DNA of 64,000 nt from RFSX01 sp964495785 (GTDB lineage Bacteria > Bacteroidota > Bacteroidia > Chitinophagales > Saprospiraceae): assembly GCA_964495785.1 (NCBI GenBank), contig CAZBXL010000011.1, positions 1-64,000 of the forward strand, given 5' to 3'. The notes under the pieces are model-generated. The model did no database searches. It was not told the origin of the DNA and was given only the letters and a program-made list of their open reading frames with translations. Position numbers and translations under genes: made by a program. This document shows, in pieces, positions 35,604 to 47,076 of this stretch (positions within the stretch are counted from its first letter, which is position 1; every line of letters starts with the position of its first letter).

Positions 35604-38600
35604 ATGACTCAGTTCAATCTCTTGAGGGTACCTCATATTGCGGTGCTTTTGATAGCCCTCTTTTTGGTAGATGTGTGCTCTATAAATGCGCAGAACTCCT
35701 ATTCTTGTGACATTCGAGCCAATGATCAGTTATCAACAGAATCTTCAAGAAGAGTCCCTAATCAGGCTATTTCAGTCACTCGCGGGGGATATAACCCTTG
35801 GACGGGCTTACAAAATGCAGAATTAGAAGATAGCAGACATATATCTGTCACAATAGATCCTCATAGGTCATCAGAAGTCTTAAGACTAAATAATTTTAAT
35901 TTCGATTTACCTAATAATGTTAACATTACGGGTATACAAGTCCGTATGAGTGGAGGTGCTGATACTGACTTATCACCTTGGGAGCAGATCATCAGGCTCA
36001 CTGATGCATCTGGCAATATGGTAGGTGATAATAGAGCTAATCATGAAATAGAAGGCGATGCATGGAACATCGATACGACATCTGCTCTCGGATACTGGAC
36101 ATATGGTAGCAGTGCAGATCTATGGGATTCTAACTGGACACCATCAACGATTAATAGCTCCAACTTTGGTATAGCGATACAGACTAAGAGTAGGAATGAT
36201 ATTCCTTCTACATTTAGCTTAGATCAAGTTACTATCATTGTTTACTATGATTCTCCTATTCAGATATGTGAAGGTCATGCTTGTATCCCCGTCACTGTCC
36301 CTTTTGACGAAGACGTTGTAAGTTACAATTGGTCCGCACAGGGAGGCATCCGCTGGGAACCATCAGGTAATGACCCTAATATTATCAATGTCATAGCTGA
36401 TGGTGCTTCATTTGGTGACTATACAGTGTGTCTTGATAGAACGTATACAGATGGACGTAATGAGACTTGCTGCAGAGGCATTTCTTACGGAAGTTGTGCC
36501 ACAGGAAGCATAGGGGATTTCTTATGGCAAGATACTAATGGTAATGGTTTTCAAGATGCAGGAGAGCCCGGACTATCTAATTGTCGAGTTTATCTATTTA
36601 CAGAATCACTACAATTTGTAGAAAGTGTATTGACGGAAAATGGATTCTACCTATTTGAGAATCTTGATCCTGATAATTATATAATTCAAGTAGATGTAAA
36701 GGATTTATGTCCAACGATAAGTGATTCATCTAATCCAACATTAAACTCAGATTTCTATCAGGCTTATCTTCCTAATGCAACAGATATTATTCCTCTCGGA
36801 GCAAATGAGCATATTAGAAATATTGATTTTGGACTCATACAAAAAGGGACAATAACAGGTCTCACTTGGGTGGATAAAGATGGAAACGGATTGTACGAAG
36901 AGAATATAGATTGTACAATAGGTGATATTAAAGTAAGTGTTGTAAATGCAGTAGGAGATACCATTTTGTGTGTGTTTTCAGAACCAGATGGTACATACAT
37001 CGTAGATGGTGTTCCTCAGGGAGATTATATTTTAAAATTTGGATTCCCATCAGAATATCTACCTACTTCTCAGGGTGCAGACAGCGATACATCAGTTGAT
37101 CATTGTTCAGATACAGTAACGGTAACGGAAGGAGTTAATACGGTAGTCAATGCTGGAGCATTCAGACCATCGACTTTAGGTAATTATGTATGGATAGACA
37201 GTAATGAGAATGGAATTCAAGATCCTGATGAACAAGGTATAGAAGGTGCCACTGTGACGCTTTTTAGTTGCAATGATGTGCTTATAGGAGAGTATAGAAC
37301 AGACGCTAATGGACAGTATCAGATTCCAGGAATAGCGCCTGGTAATTATAAGTTGTGTGTAGATTCTGGCAGGTCAGATTTAGTTGCTACTCAGAGTAAC
37401 GTAGGAGACGATAATTTAGATTCTGATTTAGAATCAGATGGTTGTACGGCTTGTATAACAGTATTTGAAAACACAAATGATCAGAGTATTGATTTTGGAT
37501 ATTTTTCAGGCTTAGCTCAGATAGATGTCTATACATTTTTAGATAATAATAATGACGGTATTAATGATAATAACGATACGCCATTAGAAGGAGTCGGTGT
37601 AGAAGTATATACTTGTTCTGGAGATTTAGTATTTAGTACAACTACTAATAATTTTGGAGCAGCATGGGAGGATTTTGCCCAAGGAGATTACTATATAAGA
37701 ATAGTGCCACCTGCGGGATTTCAGATCAGACAAGGCGGTATTATAACTAATGGTAATGGAGCTGGCACTACTGACTGTCTTAATACTTTACCTATTGGAT
37801 TTTCAATAGAGGTTCCTTTGATTACTGACGAGCCTAACATAACAGTGCTCATTTATAATGATATAAATGGAGATGGTATCAATGATCCTTCAGATCCTGC
37901 AATATCTGGAATTACAGTTGATATTTTTAGTTGTAATGGAACACTTATTACTACAACAACGACTGATGCATTAGGTATGGTATTGCGAGCAATTCCAGAA
38001 GGAGATGTCTACTTTAGAATCGTTTCTCCAAGTGGGTTTGTATTTGCATTTGGCAGTATAGTAGATGGGAGTAGTGGAGAAGGAACGACACCATGTCTGA
38101 CAGTAGGTCCTAATGGATTGGATATAGAAATAGGACTCGTAGAATCTAATGCACAGATAGATGTATATGTCTATAACGATTTAGATAATGATGGAATTAA
38201 TGATCCTACTGATCCTCCGGTAGAAGGAGTGACAGTGGAAATATACGATTGTGCTACAGGTCTGATCGCTACTAACATAACCAATAATTTTGGAGCGACA
38301 TGGGAATATAATATTATCAACAGTGAGTATTATATAAGAGTGGTTCCGCCATCCGGATTTCAAATAAGACCTGGTGGTATTATCACCAATGCTAACGGTC
38401 CTGGAACCACAGGTTGTCTTGATTCAGCTCCTATTGGCTTCACATTAGAAGTAGGTCTTATAACAAGCGTACCTAATGTTTCAGTCCTCATATATAATGA
38501 TATAGATGGCGATGGTGTAAATGATCCTTCTGATCCAGCATTACCTGGAATAGCTGTTGATATATTCGAGTGTAATGGAACATTAGTTACAACGACGACT

Positions 38601-41600
38601 ACTGATGCGTTAGGAAGGGTTTTACAGACACTACCACAGAGTGATTACTACTTTAGAATCGTACCTCCGAGTGGGTTTGTATTTGTATTTGGTAGTATAG
38701 TAGACGGAAGTAATGGAGAAGGAACGACACCATGTCTGACAGTAGGTCCTGATGGATTGGNNNNNNNNNNNNNNNNNNNNNNNNNNNNNNNNNNNNNNNN
38801 NNNNNNNNNNNNNNNNNNNNNNNNNNNNNNNNNNNNNNNNNNNNNNNNNNNNNNNNNNNNGGAAGTAATGGAGAAGGAACGACACCATGTCTGACAGTAG
38901 GTCCTGATGGATTGGATATAGAAATAGGTCTCGTAGAATCTAATGCACAGATAGATGTATATGTCTATAACGATTTAAATAATGATGGAATTAATGATCC
39001 TACAGATACTCCGGTAGAAGGGGTAACAGTAGAAATATATGACTGTACGACAGGACTATTAGTTTCTCTTGTTACTAATAATTTTGGAGCCGTATGGCAA
39101 TACAATATTGTAAATAGTGAATACTACATCAGAGTAGTGCCTCCAGCGGGATTTCAGATCAGACCGGGTGGTATTGTAACTAATGCTAACGGTCCTGGTA
39201 CCACTGATTGTCTTGGTTCAGCACCTATAGGATTTACAATTGAGGTAGGATTGATACCAGATAATGGAAGTAATAATGGCGTCATAACGGGTACCATTTG
39301 GCAAGATGATAATGGTACATCGACTAACGATAACGAACCACCAGCAGCAGGAGTGAATGTATCCCTGTATACATGTAATGGAATCCTTGTAGCCTCGACA
39401 CAAACAGATGCTAACGGAACATATACATTTACCAATATACCATCTGGAAGCTACTATATACAAGTCGAAGGTCAGCCAGGATCAAGTTTAAGCATTGGTG
39501 GACAGTCTGGTATTTCAGATGCTAACGGTGCCGGCACTAGTGATTGTGTGACAATTGATGATGACTCATCAGTAACTATTGATGTGGGACTTACTCCTCT
39601 GTCAGTGATAGGCGATTATGTATGGCTTGACGCCAATGTCAATGGTATCCAAGATTCAGGAGAATCTCCAATAGCTGATGTAGATTTGCATCTTATAGAT
39701 GCTAACGGTACAGAAGTAGCTGCAACAGTTACAGATGCTAACGGAGCATATTCATTCGCAGCTGTAAGGCCAGGTGACTATACTATAGAATTACGTGATG
39801 ATAGAGAATTTGGAGTGACACTACAGAATTTTGGTGACCCGAGTACAGATTCAAATCTTAGATTGGACTCAGGTCGATTTGTCTCTACTACAATAACTGT
39901 AGCTGGAGGAGAAGATAATTTAGATATAGATTTAGGATTAACTATTGAGCAAGCTATTGTTGGTGGCCTTGTATTTCTTGACGAGAACCTCGATGGTACA
40001 TTAAGTAATGCTGATGATCGCATAGAAGGTGTTTCAGTCGAATTATATGCTAGCAACGGTACGCTTGCTCAGAGTTTAGTAACAGACGCCAGTGGGGTAT
40101 ATGTATTTTTTAATGTTATACCAGGTGACTATTACATTCAATTTAATATTACTGACGATTTCATGTATACCATTCCTAATGTAGGGAATGATGAGTTGTT
40201 TGATTCTGATGTTACTGATAGTACTTCAGGACAGACAGAAGTATTCACTGCTGACGGAGGAGATGTCATCCAAGGGATTAATGCAGGATTAGCAATAACA
40301 AGTGCTTGTATATCTGGGGTGTTCTGGGATGATCTCAATAGAGATGGAATTTTGGACAATGCCGATGCCAGTCTTGCAGGTAATACCGCTTCTAACCTTA
40401 GAGTATCAGAAGAAAGAAGAATAGATAACGCTACGGTTAATCTATTCAGACAAGACGGAACATTTGTGATGACGGATATCACTGACTTTGATGGTCAGTA
40501 TAGCTTCTGTGATATAGATGCAGGAAGCTTTTATGTAGAATTTGTATTGCCAGAAAATTATGTATTTACATTACCAAATCAAGGTAATGACGATGAATTA
40601 GATTCTGATGTAACTGATCTAATAAATGGAACTACTGATATCATAAGTGTTACAAACGGTACTATAATTAGTAACGTAAGCGCTGGAGCTTATGAGCAAA
40701 ATACTGTCGTGTCAGGTAGAATATGGTTTGATGAGAATGAAGATGGTATACTCGATCCGTTAGAGGGAGGTCTAAGTGGGGTAACAATCAATATGATAGA
40801 TGCCAACAATGTAACGGCACTTACTACGATGTCCAATCTTGACGGTGATTTTCTATTTACTAACCCAATAGCAGGAAGGTATACCTTCGAATTAGTTCTC
40901 CAGGATACCTTGCAACTAACAGAAAGTATGGTAGGAGGTGATCCTTCTGTGTATTCTCACTTTAATCCATCAGATGCTCGTACTGCTTCTGTATTGATTG
41001 AAGATGGCAGTCTCTATCCAAATATTAATGCAGGACTAATAGATAGAAATGATGATGTAACACAGGCGAGAGTCGGTGGCAGAATCTGGTTAGATGAAAA
41101 CGAAAATGGACTTCTTGAAGTAGTCGAACGAGGACTCGATGAGATGACAATAAATCTTCTCAGAGATGACAATACTGTTATGGCTTCGATACAGACGGAT
41201 AATAATGGTAATTATGAGTTTACGGACATACCTGAAGGGAACTATAGATTAGAGGTTGAGAATGAAGATGAGTATGATCTTACTCTCCCTTTTGTAGGAA
41301 GTGATCCAGCAACTCAATCTCACTTCTATCCTACAGATAGAAGGTCAGATATGTTGTCGCTGTCTCAAGGAGATATCGTAAAGAGCATGCAAGCGGGGTT
41401 AGTAACTAAACAATCAAGTATATCAGGAACGGTCTGGAATGACGAAAATGGAAATGGACTATTTAACTCAATTGAAACAGGGGTTCAAGGTATTACTATT
41501 AATCTGATTGATAACTCTGGAGTTATCGTTCAGGCAGTCTTCTCTGATGCAAATGGTGATTACGTCTTCAATAATATTGAAGCAGGTGATTATGTTATCG

Positions 41601-44149
41601 AAGTTATAGCTGGAGATGATTATGATTACACCTTAGCATATATGGGTGGCAATGCGGATATTTATTCTCATGTATTTAGAGTTAATGGCAGAACTCCTAT
41701 TATATCATTAGGGCAAGGAGAAAATCTTGCAAATATTAATGCAGGTCTAATAGAAGTCATTAATACGCAGATTGCAGGACGTGTATGGAATGATGAAAAT
41801 GAAGATGGAATATTAGATTCTACAGAATCTGGTTTTGAATCTATTACAGTTGAATTATATCAAACAAACGGTACACTAATAGCGAGCACCCTTACATCAG
41901 TAACTGGCGGTTATAGTTTTGATAATCTTATTGCAGATAGCTATTATGTAAAGTTTGGTTTGATCGATGATTATGAATTTACAATTCCACGAGTTGGAGG
42001 TAGTACGCCTAATAATAGTGACGTTACAGATTTAGTTGAGGGTACGACGAACTCGTTTCAAATTAATACAGGGCAGCAATTTGTCAATATACATGCCGGC
42101 CTGATTAGATCAGAAGTCATCGTTACTGATGAGACAGGTGATATAACAGGATTTGTATGGGAAGATATGAATGGCGATGGTGCTCGTGAGTTGAACGAGC
42201 CTGGAGAAAACGGCGTACGGGTTACTCTACTTGATGCGTCAGGAGCATCAGTAGCTGAAGATTTTACAACTAATGATCCTGACTTGGGTGCACCTGGTTA
42301 TTATCACTTTGAGGATATTGCTGTGGGGTCTTATACCTTATCATTTGACTTAGATAATGATGCATTGATTACAAGTCAAGGTGCTGACTCTAAGTTAGTG
42401 TCCGCATTTGTAACTGAGACTGTTTCTGTTACACCACAATCAAATGTAAGAATAGATGCTGGATATTTTTTCACTGGGTCTATAGGTGATTTTGTGTGGA
42501 ATGATACCAATAGTAATGGAGTTCAAGATGCAGACGAATTGGGTGCTCAGAATTTCTTTGTACAATTATTTGATACTAATAATCAGCAAGTTGGTTTTGT
42601 ATTCTCTGGAACGGACGGATCTTATTCGTTTGATAACCTTATCCCTGGAGAGTACTTTGTAAAAGTTGATTTTCAATTAGGTATATCTTTCTCTCCAAGT
42701 GGCTCTGGCGATGCTGAGACAGATACAAATATTAATAATGATAACGGCTTAGGTACATCAAGTAATATAACAGTACAAAGTGGCACAATAAATAATACTA
42801 TTGATATAGGTCTTATTATAGCGCCAGCTACGGTAGGTGACTTCGTGTTCTCAGATTCTAATGCTAATGGCGTGCAGGATCCCGGCGAAGTTGGTATCAA
42901 TGGAATAGATGTGATGCTCTATGATAGTAATGATAATCTGATAGAAACAACAAGAACGGCCAATGATGGGAGTGCAGATGGTAAATACTTATTTGAAGAA
43001 ATTCCTTTAGGCAATTACTACATCGTATTTGATATCCCAGCGGATATGGATATTACCGCTAAGGATCAAGGAGGAGATGACAGTAAAGATTCTGATGTAG
43101 ATAATTCTCAGACATATGGTAGTACAAGTATATTCGAATTATCAGCAGGTGAGACAGACTTAGATATAGATGCAGGTGTTATCGTAACGTTATCTATCGG
43201 TGAGAGAGTTTGGTTTGATAGAGATGGTAATGGATTATATGATAATGGAGAGTCAGGCATAGATGATGTCCTCGTGACATTGTACGATGGTGACGGACAG
43301 TATATGGATAACGTGTCTACTAATTTTCAAGGTCTATACAAATTCTCAAATGTCACACCAGGTGATTATTATGTTCATTTTTTATTACCTGATAATTTTG
43401 TAGCAACGACTAAAGGTGATGGTTCAGAAGATAATGAAAGTAAACTTAATGAGGATGGAACGACTGACTTATTTACGGTAAGTAGTGGCATCGGAAGATC
43501 AGATATCAATGCTGGAGCTGTACGTCCACATAATGAATTATCAGGTCTTGTATGGTGGGATGAGAACGAGGACGGTCTCTATGACTTAGAAGAAGATCTT
43601 ATGGAAGGGATGACTGTCTGGTTACTCAATACTAATCTCCAGTTATTAGATGAAGCTGTAACTGGTCCTACTGGAAGATATGCATTTTCAGATTTACCTA
43701 ATGGACCATACATCTTACAGTTTGTACAGGCCAGCAGTATGTTATTTACAGATAGAAATGTAGGCTTAGATGATGAGGTAGATTCTGATGTCGATGACTT
43801 TGGTTATACATCAGCTATTAATTTATCTGGACAGACGATAGAGAGATTCGTATTTGCAGGATTAATAGATAATTCTCGTCCGAGTATATCAGAGATTTAT
43901 CCTAATCCAGTCCCTAATGGGCAGCTGACATTAAATGTCAGAGCTCGAACGGATGCAGAAACACCACAATTCAGTTTGTACAATTTAAATGGACAATTAT
44001 TAGAGTCATGGTCAGCTGATGCCCCACAAGCAGCAGGATGGCATAGTTACTCTATTAAATTAAATACGATTGATGATGGTCAGTATATACTTAAAGTCAA
44101 GACCAATAGATCGGAAGAGATACATAAAGTCGTTCTCGTGAGAGAATAG
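35604..44149 (+). CDS. Giant secreted SdrD B-domain repeat protein with T9SS sorting domain
   Basis: One gene interrupted by a run of 100 N. A signal peptide (about 1-30, ending SINAQ) and a unique N-terminal region of about 270 residues are followed by some 21 SdrD B-like beta domains of about 105-130 residues, each opening like GSIGDFLWQDTNGNGFQDAGE with Asp/Asn-rich calcium-type loops. The last 85 residues are a T9SS type A sorting domain (ISEIYPNPVPNGQL, GQYILKVKTN), so it is exported by the type IX system and attached to the surface. Five of the domains form an alternating A/B tandem around the gap. The apparent frame change across the N run is an artefact: joining the contigs at their shared 55 nt gives a continuous frame of about 2796 residues. 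An adhesion role is inferred. Confidence 0.9.
37515..39264 (+). repeat. Alternating A/B tandem repeats of about 318 bases within the giant gene
   Basis: Two related units alternate: A at 37515, 38151 and 38945, and B at 37833 and 38472. A units begin AQIDVY and contain FQIRPGGI; B units begin PNITVLIYND-like and contain GEGTTPCLTVGP. Spacing is 318 or 321 bases (106-107 codons), and when the gap is closed at the shared 55 nt the last B unit is also 318 bases. The copies are similar enough to have broken the assembly. Confidence 0.9.
38761..38860. other. Assembly gap (100 N) flanked by identical 55-nt contig ends
   Basis: The 55 bases before the gap (38706-38760) are identical to the 55 bases after it (38861-38915). 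This is what is expected when two contigs of a k=55 de Bruijn assembly share one k-mer, so the gap may have no real length or may stand for whole missing A/B units. The 100 N is a placeholder, not a measured size. Confidence 0.9.
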
Positions 44150-44181
44150 TAAAGAATTTCTAATTCAAGAAAGTTGAGAAC

Positions 44182-44216
44182 AAAGCCCCGAGATATTAAT
44201 TTATCGCGGGGCTTTT
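44182..44216 (+). terminator. Rho-independent terminator after the giant repeat-protein gene
   Basis: AAAGCCCCGAGATA (44182-44195) pairs with TTATCGCGGGGCTTT (44201-44215) apart from one mismatch, and a T run follows. It lies 33 bases after the stop, between convergent genes, and might also slow transcription from the bacilliredoxin side. Confidence 0.85.
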
Positions 44217-44228
44217 TAATTTTATTAT

Positions 44229-44645
44229 TTAAGCGCAGTGCTGACTTATCGCAGATGTTAAGTTTTCTGCTATCATTTGTGCAGTACGACCTTCTATATG
44301 GTGCCTCTCTATCATATGGACTAAGTTGCCATCCTTGAATAAGGCAATAGCCGGCGACGATGGAGGATAGGGTAGTAAATGCTCTCTAGCCTTATCTACA
44401 GCAGCTTTGTCTACACCTGCAAATACAGTAACTGCTTGGTCTGGCTTGATCTCATTGTGTAATGCCATTTTAGCAGCTGGTCGTGCATTGGCAGCGGCGC
44501 AGCCACATACAGAGTTTACAACTAAGAGAACAGTTCCTTGTTTATTACTTAGGACTTCGTCTACTGATTCTGGTGTAGTAAGTCCGGTAAAGCCAAAATC
44601 TGTTAAATCTTTAGACATTGGTTTTACTAATTCTATAGGATACAT
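44229..44645 (-). CDS. BrxA/BrxB-family bacilliredoxin
   Basis: A 138-residue thioredoxin-fold protein of the YphP/YqiW family, which removes bacillithiol from oxidised protein cysteines. The active site is CGC in VVNSVCGCAAANARP, the typical bacilliredoxin motif, and the C-terminal part (LPYPPSSPAIALF, HMIERHHIEGR) matches the family. Its presence suggests that the organism makes bacillithiol or a similar thiol; no bacillithiol synthesis genes are in the window. It is a single gene, complete. Confidence 0.92.
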   Translation of the reverse strand: MYPIELVKPMSKDLTDFGFTGLTTPESVDEVLSNKQGTVLLVVNSVCGCAAANARPAAKMALHNEIKPDQAVTVFAGVDKAAVDKAREHLLPYPPSSPAIALFKDGNLVHMIERHHIEGRTAQMIAENLTSAISQHCA

Positions 44646-44715
44646 ATATTATGGTTTAGATTAATACGTTTATTATTAATATTATTGTACTGCGATATTA
44701 ACAACAATTAATGAC

Positions 44716-45075
44716 ATGCAAAAGATTTCTATTTTATTAAGTTTTTTATTAGTGATTGGGCTAATTATCTCTTGTACAAAAGATGTAGCACCAGAAATCA
44801 CTTGTGAAGGAGCAGCAAGTTATGATATGAACATCAAAGCAATCATTGACACGAATTGTGCTTATGAGGGCTGTCATAATGGCGGATTAAGTGCTCCAGG
44901 AGTATATTTAGATTACGAAGGCGTTAAAGTTGATTTAGATAATGGGAAGTTTGAGACAAGAGTTGTAAATACGCAAGATATGCCCCCGAGTTATGCATTA
45001 GGTCCCAAGACATTAACTCAGGATGAATTAGATTTAATTATATGTTGGATAGAAGAAGACTATCCAGAAAATTAA
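44716..45075 (+). CDS. Small lipoprotein with CX4CH heme-binding-type motif
   Basis: A 119-residue protein with a signal and lipobox LIISC (Cys20). The mature part has NCAYEGCHNGG, a C-x4-C-H motif found in cytochrome-c-like domains of Bacteroidota and Planctomycetes, and a later Met in DMPPSYALGP that could be the second axial ligand; the C-terminus DELDLIICWIEEDYPEN is the usual closing helix. It is likely a periplasmic electron-transfer lipoprotein. The next gene starts 5 bases after the stop, and a di-heme cytochrome follows, which supports a redox operon. Confidence 0.8.
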   Translation: MQKISILLSFLLVIGLIISCTKDVAPEITCEGAASYDMNIKAIIDTNCAYEGCHNGGLSAPGVYLDYEGVKVDLDNGKFETRVVNTQDMPPSYALGPKTLTQDELDLIICWIEEDYPEN

Positions 45076-45080
45076 GATTA

Positions 45081-45956
45081 GTGAAAAGGATAATTTTATT
45101 TGTTTTTCTACTGGTGATAAGTTCTCAGCTTAGTTCACAAGTCGTTTATCAGACTTTTAAAGACACAAGAGTAATCAACTCTCATTCTGTAGAGACACTA
45201 CCTAAGCGACATTTAGATTTTAGAATCGCTCACAGATTTGGTGATATTGCTGGGGAGGCAGGTGGTTGGCCTACTTTCTATGGCTTAGAGACAGCTGCTG
45301 ATGTACTCATCGGATTTGAGTATGGTATTACAGATAATTTAATGATAGGGATCAGTCGTACCAAGGGAGCCGGTCCGCTTAATCAAAATATCAACTCACT
45401 AATCAAATATAGAGTGATGACACAAGAGAAGGGACGTAATCCTTTCAGTCTTGCGTTTGTAGGTGTAGGATCATATTCGACGATGTCGGCTTGTGGTACA
45501 CCAGGATTGCTTTGCTTTTTTGCTAAGAGAGCTCATAGAATAAGTTATAATGCTCAAGTCCTAGCAGCGAGTAAAATCAATCAGAGGTTGGCATTACAAT
45601 TTAGTTTAGGTCTCACATACAGAAACAATGTAGAGTTCCAAGATCAAAATGATCTTCCAAATGCTGGAATCGTGGTTAAATATCAATTCACAAAAGTCTT
45701 TGGAATTATAATAGACGCAACTTATGTATTTTCTGAATTTAGAAGAGAGACATTAGCTGCCGATGGGACTAGAGAATTTTCTAATCCATTAGGTATTGGA
45801 TTCGAGTGGGAGACAGGAGGAGGTCATGTCTTTCAGATCAATTTAACTAATTCTAAAGGACTGATTGAAACAGATTATATTCCTTACACCACATCGTCAT
45901 GGACAGATGGAGGTTTCAGGTTAGGATTTACAATATCGAGACAGTTTAAGTTATGA
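45081..45956 (+). CDS. DUF5777-family outer-membrane beta-barrel protein
   Basis: About 291 residues from a GTG at 45081, which gives a normal signal peptide (VKRIILFVFLLVISSQ); the ATG at 45042 lies inside the upstream gene and adds an unlikely Arg-rich start. After the signal come HLDFRIAHRFGDIAGEAGG, DVLIGFEYGITDNLMIGISR and a final strand FRLGFTISRQFKL, typical of an outer-membrane barrel. The family is usually found beside cytochromes and YceI-type proteins, and its function is unknown. ATGA overlap with the next cytochrome gene indicates translational coupling. Confidence 0.82.
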   Translation: MKRIILFVFLLVISSQLSSQVVYQTFKDTRVINSHSVETLPKRHLDFRIAHRFGDIAGEAGGWPTFYGLETAADVLIGFEYGITDNLMIGISRTKGAGPLNQNINSLIKYRVMTQEKGRNPFSLAFVGVGSYSTMSACGTPGLLCFFAKRAHRISYNAQVLAASKINQRLALQFSLGLTYRNNVEFQDQNDLPNAGIVVKYQFTKVFGIIIDATYVFSEFRRETLAADGTREFSNPLGIGFEWETGGGHVFQINLTNSKGLIETDYIPYTTSSWTDGGFRLGFTISRQFKL

Positions 45957-46987
45957 TATTAAGATATAAAATATTAGGTGTATCATTTATAGCTCTATGT
46001 TTTATAATATTTGCTTCACTCATCGTACCAGATTATAGTCCTGCTATAGATGAGACAGATAGAGTATTTAAAGTATTGCAATCCTTAGGAGACGAACAAG
46101 TCGATCATTTCCCCAATACAGAAATTTTTGGAGTCTCAGCTAAGAGAGGGAAACAACTTATAGAAGAGGGATTTAGTACTAAGCCGGGTGGAGGTAAAAC
46201 GAAAAAGCAAAGCAAGCATTTCGTCTGTACTTCGTGTCATAATATGGAGAAAGAAGATCCTGACTTAAGGTTTGCTGATCCACAAGCTCGATTAGATTAT
46301 ACCGATGCCCAAGGCCTGCCTTTCCTTCAGGGTACAAGTATGTATGGGGCTGTCAATAGAGAAAAATTCTACAATGGGGACTATTACAAAAAATATGGAG
46401 ATTTAGTTCTGGCTGCAAGAAATGATATAAGAGAAGCGATACAATTATGTGCTGTAGAATGTGCACAAGGAAGACGACTTAAAGACTGGGAGGTAGAGTC
46501 AATATTAGCATACTTATGGACTATTGATCTAAAAGTAGGAGACCTAAATATGGATGCTGAGCAGATGTCATTCTTAGACAGGTCGCTGAAGAATAATACA
46601 TTGAAGGATTCTGCCATTGCGTTAGTCAAATCTCGATATCTTAACTATTCTCCTGCACACTTCGTATCAGCGGAAGAATCAAGAAATGCAGCTGCAGAAA
46701 TTAAAGGTGTCCCTGAGAACGGTAAGAAGGTGTATGACAATAGTTGTCTACATTGTCATGAAGGACAGAGGTATTCTTACTTTCTATTAGATGACACCGA
46801 TATGAGTTTTAAATATTTGAAAAAGAGAGAAGGCTCATATACGGATCATTCTATCTATCAAGCATCGAGATATGGTATAGAGTCTGTATCAGGGAGAAGG
46901 TCTTATATGCCACAGTATCCTGTAGAAAAATTAAGCGAACAACAATTGCAAGATCTAATAGCATATGTCAATATGAGGGCAGACTAA
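45953..46987 (+). CDS. Di-heme c-type cytochrome
   Basis: A 344-residue protein with an N-terminal membrane anchor or signal (about 5-27) and two c-type heme sites, CTSCHN (near residue 92) and CLHCHEG (near residue 264). The second domain has the likely Met ligand in RSYMPQYP and a closing helix QQLQDLIAYVNM, as in cytochrome c; the first has the matching helix WEVESILAYLW. It would transfer electrons in the periplasm. It is the third gene of the lipoprotein/DUF5777/cytochrome unit. The electron donor and acceptor are not known. Confidence 0.88.
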   Translation: MILRYKILGVSFIALCFIIFASLIVPDYSPAIDETDRVFKVLQSLGDEQVDHFPNTEIFGVSAKRGKQLIEEGFSTKPGGGKTKKQSKHFVCTSCHNMEKEDPDLRFADPQARLDYTDAQGLPFLQGTSMYGAVNREKFYNGDYYKKYGDLVLAARNDIREAIQLCAVECAQGRRLKDWEVESILAYLWTIDLKVGDLNMDAEQMSFLDRSLKNNTLKDSAIALVKSRYLNYSPAHFVSAEESRNAAAEIKGVPENGKKVYDNSCLHCHEGQRYSYFLLDDTDMSFKYLKKREGSYTDHSIYQASRYGIESVSGRRSYMPQYPVEKLSEQQLQDLIAYVNMRAD

Positions 46988-47076
46988 TTTTTTTGTGTAA
47001 ATGCCCAAAATAAATCATCATCAAATCATACCTCTTACAATTAAGTAAAGTTTCGAAAGAGCAGCCGCTCATAGGT

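Noticed and set aside
35604..44149. Two separate genes or a frameshifted pseudogene
   Set aside because: The second frame opens at a TTG only because the N run blocks reading; the frame continues back to the gap edge, and joining the identical 55-nt ends gives one continuous protein.
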